DNA from: an uncultured Prevotellaceae bacterium
GTDB lineage: Bacteria > Bacteroidota > Bacteroidia > Bacteroidales > UBA3663
Length of the DNA: 55,915 nucleotides
Assembly: GCA_900319235.1 (NCBI GenBank)
Contig: ONNR01000024.1
Span: forward strand, 1-55,915
Reading direction: 5' to 3'
This document shows positions 35,790 through 46,000 of this stretch, piece after piece (position 1 is the stretch's first letter; every line of letters begins with the position of its first letter). The notes under the pieces were generated by a model that saw nothing but the letters and a program-made list of their open reading frames with translations, searched no databases and was not told where the DNA came from. The translations under genes and the position numbers were made by a program.

Positions 35790-36668
35790 ATGACATTGAT
35801 AGATGGAAAGGCTACTGCTGCGGCCATTAAGCAAGAGATAGCAGCAGAAGTCCAGCAGATGCTGGCCGAAGGCAAACGTGCTCCCCATCTGGCTGCTGTC
35901 CTGGTGGGCCATGATGGCGGCTCGGAGACCTATGTGGCAGCCAAGGTAAAGGCTTGTGCTGAGTGTGGATTTACTTCTTCACTGATACGTTTCGAGAGTG
36001 ATGTCACCGAGGAGGAACTCCTTGCCAAGGTGGACGAACTGAACAAGAATCCCGAGATCGATGGCTTCATTGTGCAGCTTCCTTTGCCGAAGCACATCAA
36101 CAGCCAGAAGATCATTGAGGCTATCGATTACCGCAAGGATGTGGACGGATTCCATCCAGTCAACGTTGGACGTCTTTCCATTGGTCTCCCATGCTTCGTG
36201 AGCGCTACGCCAATGGGCATTATGGATCTGCTCGAGCGCTATAATATTCCTACCAAGGGCAAGCATTGCGTGGTTCTCGGACGTTCGAACATCGTGGGCA
36301 AGCCTGTAGCTTCGCTGATGATGCAGAAGGCCTACCCCGGCAACTCGACGGTGACCGTCTGCCACAGCGCTTCGGAGAACCTCAAGGAAATCTGTGCTTC
36401 GGCTGATATCCTTATCGCAGCCATTGGCCAGCCAGAGTTCGTCACCGCCGATATGGTGAAGGAGGGAGCTACGGTCATCGATGTAGGCACCACCCGCGTA
36501 CCCGATGCCACCAAGAAGTCGGGCTTCAAGCTGAAAGGCGACGTCAAGTTCGACGAAGTGGCTCCCAAGTGCGCCTTCATCACGCCCGTTCCCGGCGGCG
36601 TTGGCCCTATGACCATCTGCTCGCTGATGAAGAATACGCTCAAGGCGGGGAAGGGAATCAACTGGTAA
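35790..36668 (+). CDS. folD: Methylene-THF dehydrogenase / methenyl-THF cyclohydrolase
   Basis: A 292-residue bifunctional FolD that interconverts 5,10-methylene-THF, methenyl-THF and 10-formyl-THF, supplying one-carbon units to purine and formyl-Met synthesis. Conserved blocks are the [17 protein letters not shown] segment with the catalytic Lys, the [12 protein letters not shown] motif, the Rossmann block [17 protein letters not shown], and the C-terminal [14 protein letters not shown]. It is monocistronic and convergent with the 5-formyl-THF cyclo-ligase gene, so two folate enzymes face each other across a hairpin. metF and metH follow 5-7 kb away. Confidence 0.97.
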   Translation: MTLIDGKATAAAIKQEIAAEVQQMLAEGKRAPHLAAVLVGHDGGSETYVAAKVKACAECGFTSSLIRFESDVTEEELLAKVDELNKNPEIDGFIVQLPLPKHINSQKIIEAIDYRKDVDGFHPVNVGRLSIGLPCFVSATPMGIMDLLERYNIPTKGKHCVVLGRSNIVGKPVASLMMQKAYPGNSTVTVCHSASENLKEICASADILIAAIGQPEFVTADMVKEGATVIDVGTTRVPDATKKSGFKLKGDVKFDEVAPKCAFITPVPGGVGPMTICSLMKNTLKAGKGINW

Positions 36669-36700
36669 GGCGACGGGTGGCGGCTTCGGGTTCGTTTTTT

Positions 36701-36772
36701 ACCGAAATCCTGATATGCCGTGATACCGTTATACCGGAATATCGTGATTCCGAAATTCCGCAATAACGAAAA
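36701..36772. repeat. 8-nt period repeat, xCCGxxAT type
   Basis: Nine units of 8 nt from 36701: ACCGAAAT, CCTGATAT, GCCGTGAT, ACCGTTAT, ACCGGAAT, ATCGTGAT, TCCGAAAT, TCCGCAAT and a degenerate last one. It lies just downstream of folD, before the shared hairpin, so it is probably in the 3' UTR of folD. Confidence 0.8.
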
Positions 36773-36793
36773 ACGAATCCCCCTCATAACCAA

Positions 36794-36827
36794 AACAAGG
36801 TGGTGACTAAGCAGTCACCACCTTGTT
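36794..36827. terminator. Hairpin between convergent folD and cyclo-ligase genes
   Basis: Perfect 15-bp stem AACAAGGTGGTGACT (36794-36808) with AGTCACCACCTTGTT (36813-36827). It contains the last codons and stop of the cyclo-ligase gene. There is no strong T-tract, so termination efficiency is uncertain. Confidence 0.7.
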
Positions 36828-37343
36828 CATTCTTACGTCCCATTCGTCGCAGGGAACCATCCGTTGCAGCTGACAGGTGAAGCATACGCCCCACTTCGGG
36901 CAATCCAATGCGGGCAGCAGCTTGTCGTAGTAGCCCTTGCCGCGTCCCATACGATGTCCTTTTCGGCTAAATGCTCGACCGGGGATGATGGCAAGGTCAA
37001 TTGATGTCAGATTGGTCAGTTCCTCGCAGGCTTCGGTGGGTTCCTCGATGTGGAATTTCCCTTGCGTTGTGGTTTGCTGTGGGTCGTATTTCCGGAGCCT
37101 TAGCGTATCGCCATCGACAACGGGCAGGATGACCTTTTTGCCCGAACCCATTGCATCGTCGATGAGCAGCTGCAGATTGACCTCGTCAGGCAGGGCGGCA
37201 TAGAGAAGCACGGTTTCGGCCTGTTGCCATTCTGCGGAACCAATGACCTGCAGACAGACATAGAGAGACTGGGTGTCGCGTTCTGCGGCGCTCAGTTTCT
37301 TTATTTCCTCTTTGATCTGTTTGCGTAGTTCGTCTTTGGTCAT
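36807..37343 (-). CDS. 5-formyltetrahydrofolate cyclo-ligase
   Basis: A 178-residue ATP-dependent enzyme that turns 5-formyl-THF into 5,10-methenyl-THF, salvaging an inhibitory folate. The N-terminal basic helix (MTKDELRKQIKEEIKKL), VLLYAALPDEVN in the middle and the nucleotide-binding block AFSRKGHRMGRGKGYYDKLL near the C-terminus are typical. It is the last gene of the hisS-peptidase-antiporter run, 12 nt after the antiporter gene. Its stop codon is buried in the hairpin shared with folD. Confidence 0.94.
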   Translation of the reverse strand: MTKDELRKQIKEEIKKLSAAERDTQSLYVCLQVIGSAEWQQAETVLLYAALPDEVNLQLLIDDAMGSGKKVILPVVDGDTLRLRKYDPQQTTTQGKFHIEEPTEACEELTNLTSIDLAIIPGRAFSRKGHRMGRGKGYYDKLLPALDCPKWGVCFTCQLQRMVPCDEWDVRMNKVVTA

Positions 37344-37355
37344 TGTCCTGAATTT

Positions 37356-38309
37356 TTATCCTACGACAACGGTTTTTGTAAGATATGCTATAAAGATAAT
37401 GGTAAGTATGACACCTTCCCATCGTTCGAGCAGATGCTTAGAACGTAGGAACAACCAAAGCAGTACGCCCAGGAAGATCATCAGTGCATAGTCGAAGGCA
37501 AAACCGATGTTGGTGTCCATAATCGGTGTGATGATAGATGACACGCCGATTACACAAAGGATATTGAAGGTTACTGACCCGATGATGTTGCCGATGGCCA
37601 TGTCAGTCTTGCCCTTGACGGCAGCCATGACGCTGGAGAAAAGTTCGGGCAGAGAAGTGCCGATAGCCACGATGGTTAGACCGATGACGCGGTCGGTTAC
37701 CCCTAAGAGGCGGGCAATGTTGGAAGCTCCTTCTACTAGGATATTGGCACCAAAGACCATGGCAAGGAATGAGACAAGGACCAGCAACAAGGCTTTCCAG
37801 AGAGCCATCAGCTCGGCTTCGGCATGAGCTTCGGGATTCTCTTTCGCAAGTGCGGCTTCGGCTTTGCGCGACTGACGAACCTGGTAAGACACGAAGCAAA
37901 TGAGCATCAGGACTCCGATAACACCCGCTACACGCCCCACAGAGCCCGTCATGGCTATTGCCACAAAAAGGACAAAGGAAAGGAGCATGAACGGAAGATC
38001 AATCTTGAGCGTTATCTTTTGTGCTGGAATCACATTCACGATAGACGTGAGGCCAAGGATCAATGCAATGTTTGAGATATTGGAACCCACGACATTACCG
38101 ATGGCGATACCAGAGTTGCCCATCCATGCCGATTGAGCCGAAACCAAGAGTTCCGGCATGGAAGTACCGAAACCTACCACGGTGAGTCCGATGACCATTT
38201 CGCTGAGCTTGGCACGCTTGGCAATGGCCACCGAACCATCGACGAGATAATCGCCTCCCTTGACAAGAAGCGCCAATCCCAAAAGAATATATACGATGTC
38301 TAAGATCAT
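37356..38309 (-). CDS. Calcium/sodium antiporter (YrbG-like)
   Basis: A 317-residue CaCA-superfamily exchanger with about ten membrane helices in two inverted halves. The alpha repeats are VVGFGTSMPELLVSAQSA (about residues 45-62) and VAIGTSLPELFSSVMAAVKG (about 215-235), each with the ion-binding Glu. A charged loop (about 145-165) joins the halves. Such proteins exchange Na+ or H+ against Ca2+ at the inner membrane. It starts 2 nt after the M3 peptidase gene and is certainly cotranscribed with it. Confidence 0.94.
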   Translation of the reverse strand: MILDIVYILLGLALLVKGGDYLVDGSVAIAKRAKLSEMVIGLTVVGFGTSMPELLVSAQSAWMGNSGIAIGNVVGSNISNIALILGLTSIVNVIPAQKITLKIDLPFMLLSFVLFVAIAMTGSVGRVAGVIGVLMLICFVSYQVRQSRKAEAALAKENPEAHAEAELMALWKALLLVLVSFLAMVFGANILVEGASNIARLLGVTDRVIGLTIVAIGTSLPELFSSVMAAVKGKTDMAIGNIIGSVTFNILCVIGVSSIITPIMDTNIGFAFDYALMIFLGVLLWLFLRSKHLLERWEGVILTIIFIAYLTKTVVVG

Positions 38310-38311
38310 AA

Positions 38312-40468
38312 TTACTTGATTATGCCGTCACGACGCATCAGGGCATTGATGTCGGGATCGGCTCCCTTGAACTGTCGGTAGAGTTCGGCAGGATCCACAG
38401 TGTCACCACTTTCAAGCAGGTGACGGAAACGCTTGGCCGTTTCGGGATTGAACAGACCTTCCTTCTGGAATACAGCGAATGCGTCGGCATCGAGCATCTC
38501 GGCCCACTTGTAGCCGTAATAGCCGGCAGCATAACCTCCACTGAAGATGTGGGTGAACGAAGTGGCCATCATAGAGCCATCGACACGAGGCAGAACCTGC
38601 GTGGGGGCCATGGCATCTGCCTCAAACTGCTCAATGTCCTGGAGCTGAGGGAAGCGTGCTGTAATCTCGTTTGTGTTGCCCCCAACGTTGCCCTTGCCCA
38701 GGGTATGGAACTGCATATCAAGCATACCGAACGAAAGCTGGCGTACGCAGGCGTAGGCAGCCTGGAAGTTCGAAGCGTCCTGTATGCGGTCCACAAGATC
38801 CTGTGGAATCTTTTCGCCCGTCTGGTAATCGGCAGCGAAGGTGTCGAGGAACTCCTTTTCGCGCATGAAGTTCTCGTTGAACTGCGAAGGCAATTCCACG
38901 AAGTCATGAGCTACATTGGTGCCGCTTTGTCCCTTGTAGGTACACTTGGTGAGGAGGCCATGCAGTGAATGTCCGAACTCGTGCAGGAATGTAGTGCACT
39001 CGTCATAGGTCAGAAGGGCTGGTACATATGTCGAGTCACCGGGCTGACCAATAGGTTTGCTGAACGACATTACAATCTGGATGTGCGGACGGCTGTCGGT
39101 GCCATCCTTTTCACGCCACTGTCCCTTGAACTCGGTCATCCATGCACCGGGACGCTTCACCTCGCGTGGGAAGAAGTCGGTGTAGAGGAGGCCAAGATAA
39201 GATGAGTCGGCATCAAGCACCTCGAAGCATTCGGCAGCCTCGTTATATACGGGCACGTCAATCTTGTGGAAGGTTACACCATAGAGGCGCTCGGCCAGGC
39301 CGAACACACCCTTCTTGACCTTTTCGAGGGAGAGATAGGGCTTGACCTGTGCATCGCTGACGTTGTACTTCTGGGCCTTGAGCTTCTCGCTATAGTAGCT
39401 GAAGTCCCAAGGCATCAGATCCTTGACGCCATCCTTTGCTGCAAAGGCTGCCACCTCCTTGACATCGTTCAAGGCGGGCTGCTTATATGCCTTGAGCAAC
39501 TGATTAAGCAGGCTGTTGACCGCATTGGGCGTATGCGCCATGGTGTTGGTAAGGCGCAAATCGGCAAAAGTCTCGTAACCCAGCAGATCGGCTTTCTCTT
39601 GACGCAGCGTGGCAATCTTGCGTATGTTTTCGGTATTGTCGAATTCTCCGCCAACACAGCGCGAGTTGTATGCCTTGTAAAGCAGTTCGCGAAGGTCGCG
39701 ACGGCTCGAATAGGTCATGAACGGACGATAGTCGGTAGCAAGAAGTCCGATCTGATAATCCTTCTGCTTGAGTGCTTCGGTAACGAAGCCGGGAAGTCCT
39801 GCAAGGTCGGTCTCGGGATTGAGTTGGTACTTCCATGTGCCTGTAGCCTTCTGCACGTTTTGTCCGAAGACGAGGGTAAGGCTGTCGAGTTCGGCGCTCA
39901 CCTGGCGCCAACGCTCGCGTTTCTCGCCCTTGAGGGTGGCGCCACTGCGAACATAACTTTCGTAGGTATCTTTCAACAGGCGATATTGCTCGGTGGTGAG
40001 CGAGGTGGCCTTGGGGTCGGCATTGTCGTTCCATACCTGCTGGATGCGCTCGAACAGTTTCTCGTTGAGGCTGATGTCGAGGCTGTGCTGGCTCATCATT
40101 GGCTGCAGTTCTTCACCGAGGGCGAGCATCTCGTCGGTGCCATCGCACTCGTGCAGGTTATAGAAGATGCCGGCTACGCGGTTCAGGAGGCCACCACTGT
40201 AGTCAAGAGCAGCGATTGTGTTCTCGAAAGTGGGAGCTTCGGGATTGTTGACGATAGCGTCAATCTCCTTGTTATGCTCCTCGATGCCAGCCTCGAATGC
40301 CGGCTTATAATGTTCGGTTTTGAGTTTGTCGAAGGGAAATGCACCATGAGGAAGGGTGGATTCTACGAGGAAAGGATTTTCCATATCGTTATTTGCGTTA
40401 CGGTCAGTGCAGCTGGCCAAAGTGAATGTAGTAACGGCCATTGCACAAAGGATTGTTGAGGTTTTCAT
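38312..40468 (-). CDS. M3-family peptidyl-dipeptidase lipoprotein (Dcp-like)
   Basis: A 718-residue zinc peptidase of family M3, probably cleaving dipeptides from the C-terminus of oligopeptides. The signal MKTSTILCAMAVTTFTLASC makes it a lipoprotein, so it acts in the envelope, unlike cytoplasmic Dcp of E. coli. The zinc site is TTFLHEFGHSLHGLL (HExxH) with downstream DFVELPSQFNEN supplying the third ligand Glu. The N-terminal helical part begins NPFLVESTLPHGAFPFDKL, the usual Dcp opening. It follows hisS by 34 nt and precedes the antiporter by 2 nt. Confidence 0.95.
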   Translation of the reverse strand: MKTSTILCAMAVTTFTLASCTDRNANNDMENPFLVESTLPHGAFPFDKLKTEHYKPAFEAGIEEHNKEIDAIVNNPEAPTFENTIAALDYSGGLLNRVAGIFYNLHECDGTDEMLALGEELQPMMSQHSLDISLNEKLFERIQQVWNDNADPKATSLTTEQYRLLKDTYESYVRSGATLKGEKRERWRQVSAELDSLTLVFGQNVQKATGTWKYQLNPETDLAGLPGFVTEALKQKDYQIGLLATDYRPFMTYSSRRDLRELLYKAYNSRCVGGEFDNTENIRKIATLRQEKADLLGYETFADLRLTNTMAHTPNAVNSLLNQLLKAYKQPALNDVKEVAAFAAKDGVKDLMPWDFSYYSEKLKAQKYNVSDAQVKPYLSLEKVKKGVFGLAERLYGVTFHKIDVPVYNEAAECFEVLDADSSYLGLLYTDFFPREVKRPGAWMTEFKGQWREKDGTDSRPHIQIVMSFSKPIGQPGDSTYVPALLTYDECTTFLHEFGHSLHGLLTKCTYKGQSGTNVAHDFVELPSQFNENFMREKEFLDTFAADYQTGEKIPQDLVDRIQDASNFQAAYACVRQLSFGMLDMQFHTLGKGNVGGNTNEITARFPQLQDIEQFEADAMAPTQVLPRVDGSMMATSFTHIFSGGYAAGYYGYKWAEMLDADAFAVFQKEGLFNPETAKRFRHLLESGDTVDPAELYRQFKGADPDINALMRRDGIIK

Positions 40469-40502
40469 TAGAGTTCTTAAGGGTTAAGAAAGGTTGTTCC
40501 CT

Positions 40503-41876
40503 TTATTTGGTAAAATTGGATACAAGTTCGTCAGCTTTCACCTTGACCTGTTCTCCGGTAATCATATTCTTGAGCGAAACCTCACCCGAAGCCACTTCTT
40601 CCGAGCCTACGATGACAACGTAGGGAATCTGCTTGGCGTTGGCATAGGTCATCTGCTTCTTCATCTTGGCGCGTGCTTCAGGATATACTTCGGCACGGAT
40701 GCCAGCCTTGCGAAGTGCGGCAAGGAGGGGCAGACAGAAGTCCTGCTCGGCCTCGCCGAAGGTTACGAAGAGCACTTGTGTCGATTGCAGGGCATCGGTG
40801 GGGTATAGGTTGAGCTGGTTGAGTACGTCATAGATGCGGTCGGCACCGAATGAGATGCCTACTCCCGACATACCTGGCATACCGAATACGCCCGTAAGGT
40901 TGTCGTAGCGGCCGCCGCCTGTGATGGAACCCATCTCCACGTCGAGTGCTTTCACCTCGAAGATGGCACCTGTGTAGTAGTTGAGGCCACGGGCCAGTGT
41001 GAGGTCAATATCGAGCTGACAATCTGTGCCGCCCAGTTTATCAACCTTGTTCAGGATATACTCAAGTTCATCAACGCCCTTTACGCCAACTTCCGACTGT
41101 GCCAATGTCTCGCGGATGGTGGCAAGTTTCTGTCGGTTCTCACCTTCCAGTTTGATAATGGGCTGCAGTTTGGCAATCTGCTCCTCGCCAAGCCCCTTTT
41201 CGCGAAGTTCGGCATTCACATTGTCGAGGCCGATCTTGTCGAGTTTGTCGATGGCAACGGTGATATCGACCAGTAGTTCAGGGGCGCCGATGACATCAGC
41301 GATGCCGGCAAGGATCTTGCGGTTGTTCATCTTGATGGCCACACGGATGCCGAAACGGCGGAACACTTCGTCGATGATCTGGATGAGCTCCACTTCGTTG
41401 AGCAGCGAGTCGGAACCCACTACATCAGCATCACACTGAAAGAATTCGCGGTAGCGGCCTTTCTGTGGACGGTCAGCACGCCATACGGGCTGAATCTGAT
41501 AGCGCTTGAAGGGGAAGGCAAGTTCATTCTGGTGCATCACCACAAAGCGTGCGAAGGGGACGGTGAGGTCGTAGCGCAGACCTTTCTCGCAGATGCGTGC
41601 TGCAAGCTTGGCTGTGCCGCCATCCTGAAGTTCCTCGGGTTTGACGTCGGCGAGGAAGTTGCCCGAGTCGAGAATCTTGAAGAGCAGTTTGTCGCCCTCT
41701 TCACCATACTTGCCCATCAGTGTTGAAAGGTTCTCCATCGAAGGAGTTTCGATCTGCTGGTAGCCGTAGAGGCCATAGACGTCACGTATGGTGTTGAAGA
41801 TGTAGTTGCGCTTGGCCATCTCGACAGGCGAGAAGTCGCGTGTTCCCTTGGGGATACTTGGTTTTACTTGTGCCAT
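40503..41876 (-). CDS. hisS: Histidyl-tRNA synthetase
   Basis: A 457-residue class II aminoacyl-tRNA synthetase. It opens with [11 protein letters not shown], has motif 2 ([14 protein letters not shown]), the His-specific blocks [15 protein letters not shown] and the GGRYDNL segment of motif 3, and a C-terminal anticodon-binding domain (about 365-457, [22 protein letters not shown]). It is the first gene of hisS-M3 peptidase-antiporter-cyclo-ligase. The 5' UTR of about 95 nt contains a 9-nt period repeat (41887-41931). Confidence 0.97.
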   Translation of the reverse strand: MAQVKPSIPKGTRDFSPVEMAKRNYIFNTIRDVYGLYGYQQIETPSMENLSTLMGKYGEEGDKLLFKILDSGNFLADVKPEELQDGGTAKLAARICEKGLRYDLTVPFARFVVMHQNELAFPFKRYQIQPVWRADRPQKGRYREFFQCDADVVGSDSLLNEVELIQIIDEVFRRFGIRVAIKMNNRKILAGIADVIGAPELLVDITVAIDKLDKIGLDNVNAELREKGLGEEQIAKLQPIIKLEGENRQKLATIRETLAQSEVGVKGVDELEYILNKVDKLGGTDCQLDIDLTLARGLNYYTGAIFEVKALDVEMGSITGGGRYDNLTGVFGMPGMSGVGISFGADRIYDVLNQLNLYPTDALQSTQVLFVTFGEAEQDFCLPLLAALRKAGIRAEVYPEARAKMKKQMTYANAKQIPYVVIVGSEEVASGEVSLKNMITGEQVKVKADELVSNFTK

Positions 41877-41886
41877 ATTGTTTTTG

Positions 41887-41931
41887 TTCTAAATATTCTG
41901 AGTTCTCGGAGTCTTCAGAGTTATTGGAATC
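41887..41931. repeat. 9-nt period repeat in the hisS 5' UTR
   Basis: Five units of 9 nt: TTCTAAATA, TTCTGAGTT, CTCGGAGTC, TTCAGAGTT, ATTGGAATC. They lie between the -7 element of hisS and its start codon, so they are probably transcribed. Confidence 0.65.
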
Positions 41932-41976
41932 CTTTTTAATTACTCAATTTTGCTTTTTATTATTCATTTTAGCGCG

Positions 41977-41984
41977 CAAATATA
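41977..41984 (-). promoter_or_regulatory. -7 promoter element of the hisS operon
   Basis: TATATTTG on the minus strand, about 100 nt upstream of the hisS start. No exact -33 TTTG. Confidence 0.6.
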
Positions 41985-42057
41985 CAAAATTTTTGTCTTT
42001 TTTCGGCAGAATTGAGTGTTTTTTTTCGAAAACCCTTACATTTTAAATAATAATATG

Positions 42058-42065
42058 TATCTTTG
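42058..42065 (+). promoter_or_regulatory. -7 promoter element of the metF operon
   Basis: TATCTTTG, 20 nt before the metF start codon, giving a 5' UTR of about 13 nt. No exact -33 TTTG. No SAM or cobalamin riboswitch fits in this short leader. Confidence 0.7.
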
Positions 42066-42085
42066 CAACTCCAAAATTCTTTTTT

Positions 42086-43039
42086 ATGAGCGTATCAGAG
42101 ATTCTGCGTTGTACCAAAGAGACGTTATTCTCGTTTGAGGTATTGCCCCCGTTGCGTGGGAAGAGCCTCGAACAGATTTACGATACCATCGATCGTCTGA
42201 TCGTATTTAATCCTGCATTCATCGAAGTGACGACCCATCGCAGCGACTATGTCTATAAGGAGTTGGCTCCCGGTCAGTATCGCCGTGTAGAGGAGCGTCT
42301 TCGCCCTGGCACCGTGCCCATCAGTTATGCCATCAAGCAGCGCTATAATGTTCCCGTTGTGCCCCATGTCATCTGTTCGGGCTATTCGCAACAGGACACC
42401 GAGAACGAATTGATGGATCTTGCTTTTCTCGGAATGCATGACTTGCTCGTGCTGCGTGGTGACAAGTCGAAACAGGACAGCCGCTTCATCCCCAAAGAGG
42501 GAGGCCTGCAGTATGCCAGCGAACTTTGTGAGCAAATCAACGAGTTCAACAAGGGAAAACTCCTCTACGGCGGACAGCATGAGTTGACACGTGAGATGCC
42601 TTTCACCTACGGCGTGGCAGGTTATCCTGAGAAGCACGAAGAGGCTATGAGTCCGGCAGCCGATTTGCGTGCCTTGAAGCGCAAGGTGGACTTGGGCGCG
42701 GGATATGTTTCGACGCAGATGTTCTTCGATAACAAGAAGTACTTTGACTTTGTGAAGCGTTGTCGCGAGATAGGAATCAATGTACCGATAGTCCCCGGAT
42801 TGAAACCCCTCACTACCCTCAATCAGCGGGCTATGCTGCCACGCACTTTCCATATCGATTTTCCCGAGAAACTGGTGCGGATGCTTGAGAAGTGTCAGAC
42901 CAATGACGACGTGAAGGAAGTGGGAGTCGAATGGCTTATTCGCCAGTGTCGCGAGTTGAAGGACCGCGAGGTGCCTTGTCTCCACTTCTATTCGATGAAT
43001 GCTGCCAATCAGATTGTGAAGATCATGTCTGCCATTTAA
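42086..43039 (+). CDS. metF: Methylenetetrahydrofolate reductase
   Basis: A 317-residue flavoprotein reducing 5,10-methylene-THF to 5-methyl-THF, the methyl donor for methionine synthase. FSFEVLPPLRGKSLEQIYD is the N-terminal strand with the catalytic Glu. Later blocks are VVPHVICSGYS, the LVLRGDKSKQ FAD-binding segment, GVAGYPEKHEEA, and TQMFFDNKKYFDFV with PGLKPL. It is 12 nt upstream of metH, whose substrate it makes. Confidence 0.96.
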   Translation: MSVSEILRCTKETLFSFEVLPPLRGKSLEQIYDTIDRLIVFNPAFIEVTTHRSDYVYKELAPGQYRRVEERLRPGTVPISYAIKQRYNVPVVPHVICSGYSQQDTENELMDLAFLGMHDLLVLRGDKSKQDSRFIPKEGGLQYASELCEQINEFNKGKLLYGGQHELTREMPFTYGVAGYPEKHEEAMSPAADLRALKRKVDLGAGYVSTQMFFDNKKYFDFVKRCREIGINVPIVPGLKPLTTLNQRAMLPRTFHIDFPEKLVRMLEKCQTNDDVKEVGVEWLIRQCRELKDREVPCLHFYSMNAANQIVKIMSAI

Positions 43040-43050
43040 GTATTTCCTTT

Positions 43051-46000
43051 ATGACATTAAGGGAGGCTTTTAACGATAGAATTCTTCTTCTGGACGGAGC
43101 GATGGGTTCGTTGCTGATGAAAGGCAACAATGATCATCTCTCGCTCACCGATCCGGAGGCGATCCTTGATATACATCGGCGCTATGTGGCTGCCGGTGCG
43201 GATGTTATTACCACCAATACATTCTCTTCGCAGCGTATTTCGCAGCACGACTATCATCTCGATGAGCAGATTGAGGCTATGAATCGTGCAGCTGTGCGAC
43301 TGGCTCGACAGGCAGCTTCCGAAGCCAAGGTCCACCAGGTTTTTGTACTGGGCGATGTGGGCCCCACAAGCAAGATGCTATCGATGAGCGAGGATGCAGA
43401 CGATCCTGCAGCTCGTTCCATTACTTTCGACCAACTCGAAGCGGCTTATCTCGAGCAGATACAGGTGCTCGTCGAAGAAGGTGTCGATGGTATCCTCATC
43501 GAGACAATTTTCGACACGCTCAATGCCAAGGCTGCCATCAGCGCCTGCTTGAAGGCAGGAGCACCCGAGATCTTGCTGAGTATGACGGTGAGCGATGCCA
43601 GTGGGCGAACGTTGAGCGGACAGACGGTTGAGGCTTTCATTACGTCAGTAATGCATGCCAATCCCCTTTGTGTCGGCTTGAACTGCGGATTGGGAGCAGA
43701 TGGTATGTTGCCTTACCTGCGTCAGATGTCGGCATTTGCGCCCACATTCGTAAGTTGTCATCCGAATGCCGGATTGCCCAATGAGTTCGGTGCTTACGAG
43801 GATAGTCCCGAGGATATGGTGCGTCAGATGTCGCCCTACCTTGAGGAGCATCTGGTCAATATAATAGGTGGATGTTGTGGAACGACACCTGCACATATTT
43901 CTGCAATGCGCTCGATGCTTGATAGTCTGCCTGATTCTTACACGAAACGTGTCCCGAAGTCAAGAAAGGGAGTGCAACCTTTATTGCTTTCCGGTCTTGA
44001 TGTGCTGAAGGCTGATTCAAGAACATTCGTCAAAGTGGGCGAGCGATGCAATGTGGCTGGTAGTCGAAAGTTCCTGCGACTCATTGGAGAGAAACACTAC
44101 GACGAGGCGCTCGACATCGCACGCAAACAGGTGGAGGATGGAGCAATGGTCATCGATGTCAACATGGATGATGGTATGCTCGACGCGAAGCAGGAAGTGC
44201 AGACTTTTCTCAATCTTGTGGCTTCCGATCCCTCCATCAGTCGTGTGCCGATTATGATTGATAGTTCGCGCTTCGAGGTGATTGAGGCAGGGTTGAAGTG
44301 TTGTCAAGGAAAAGGCATTGTTAATTCCATCAGTTTGAAGATGGGAGAGGCGGACTTCCTTGCCAAGGCACGTGTCGTGAAGCGGCTCGGTGCTGCAGTC
44401 ATCGCTATGTGTTTCGACGAAGAAGGGCAGGCTACCGATTATGAGCGACGCATCAAGGTTTGTCAGCGTATGTATAAGTTGCTCACTGAAGAGGTAGGCT
44501 TTGCTCCCGAGGATATCATCTTTGATCCCAATGTACTGACCATCGCTACGGGTATGCCTGAACATGCTGCCTATGCGCAGGACTTCATTCGTGCAACTCG
44601 TTGGGTAACCGACAACTTGCCTGGAGTTCGCGTCTCGGGTGGACTGTCGAATCTCTCATTTGCCTTCCGTGGTAACAATTTTCTGCGCGAATCGATGCAC
44701 TCGGTCTTCTTGCATCATGCCATTGCCAATGGAATGGGCATGGCCATCATGAATCCAGCCACCGAGGTGTCATATAAGACAATCCCCCTCGAACTGCGTA
44801 TGGCCATTACCGAGGTGGTTTTGAATTCGGCTACAGATGCCAGCGAGGACCTCATTGAGATTGCTCAAAAGATGAGTGAGGCACAGTCGGCGGCAAAAGA
44901 GGCTGGCTTGAAATATGATCCGAAAGCGATTTTCTCGACGATGCCGCAGCCTGTTGAGAAGACAATTGCGGAACGAGACATCCCTCACGTTGCTCAGAAA
45001 CCAATAGTTAATACTCCAGAACTGCGATTGCAGGATGCACTTCTGAAGGGTCTAACCACTACGCTCGACACCGACCTGAAGGAATTGCTTGCAAGAGGCG
45101 ATTCTCCACTTTCGATCATTTCGGGCCCATTGATGGAGGGAATGAATGAGGTTGGGCGTCTCTTTGGAGAAGGAAAGATGTTCCTGCCCCAGGTCGTCAA
45201 GACGGCACGTACGATGAAGAAGGCAGTTGAGATTCTTGATCCCTATATCAAAAGCGAACAGTCTTCCGACGTCTCTGCAAAAGCACCCTCGCGTGGCCGA
45301 ATACTCATAGCGACGGTGAAAGGTGATGTGCACGACATCGGCAAGAACATCGTAGGCGTAATTCTTGCCTGCAATGGTTTCGAAGTGGTTGACCTCGGTG
45401 TGATGGTACCCGTCGAGAAGATTCTTGCCACTATCCGTGAGCAAACCATCGACATCGTTTGTCTTTCGGGACTGATTACTCCAAGCCTCGAAGAGATGTG
45501 TGTCGTGGCGCGGGCTATGCAAGCCGAAGGACTTGATATCCCGCTGATTGTAGGTGGAGCCACAACTTCACCTGTGCATACGGCTGTGAAGATTGCTCCT
45601 TGCTATGAAGGTCCCGTATTCCATGTGCGTGACGCTGCCAGCAATCCTGTATTGGCGATGAAGTTACTCGATCCTGCTACTCGAGAACAAGTGATAGACG
45701 CCAATCGTGTCGAGCAGGAACGTATTCGTCAGCAACAGTCTCAGCGTCAGTTGCGCGACAAGGTGTATGAACAGACCAGCCGAACTTTGGGCGAGGCATC
45801 GCCGTTGCAGCGCAGGTTGAAGGTCGATTGGCAAAAATATCCCAAAGTTGTTCCACCATTCTATGGAGCCCGTGTTTTGCCTCCAATACTTGTTCGCGAC
45901 CTCATTCCTCACATCGATTGGACGTATTTCTTCTGGGCATGGCGTGTGAAGGAGGACAGTGAGGAAGGCAAGAAGCTTCGTTATGATGCAGATCACCTCC

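Noticed and set aside
42066..42085. SAM or cobalamin riboswitch before metF/metH
   Set aside because: The predicted leader is only about 13 nt, too short for any riboswitch.
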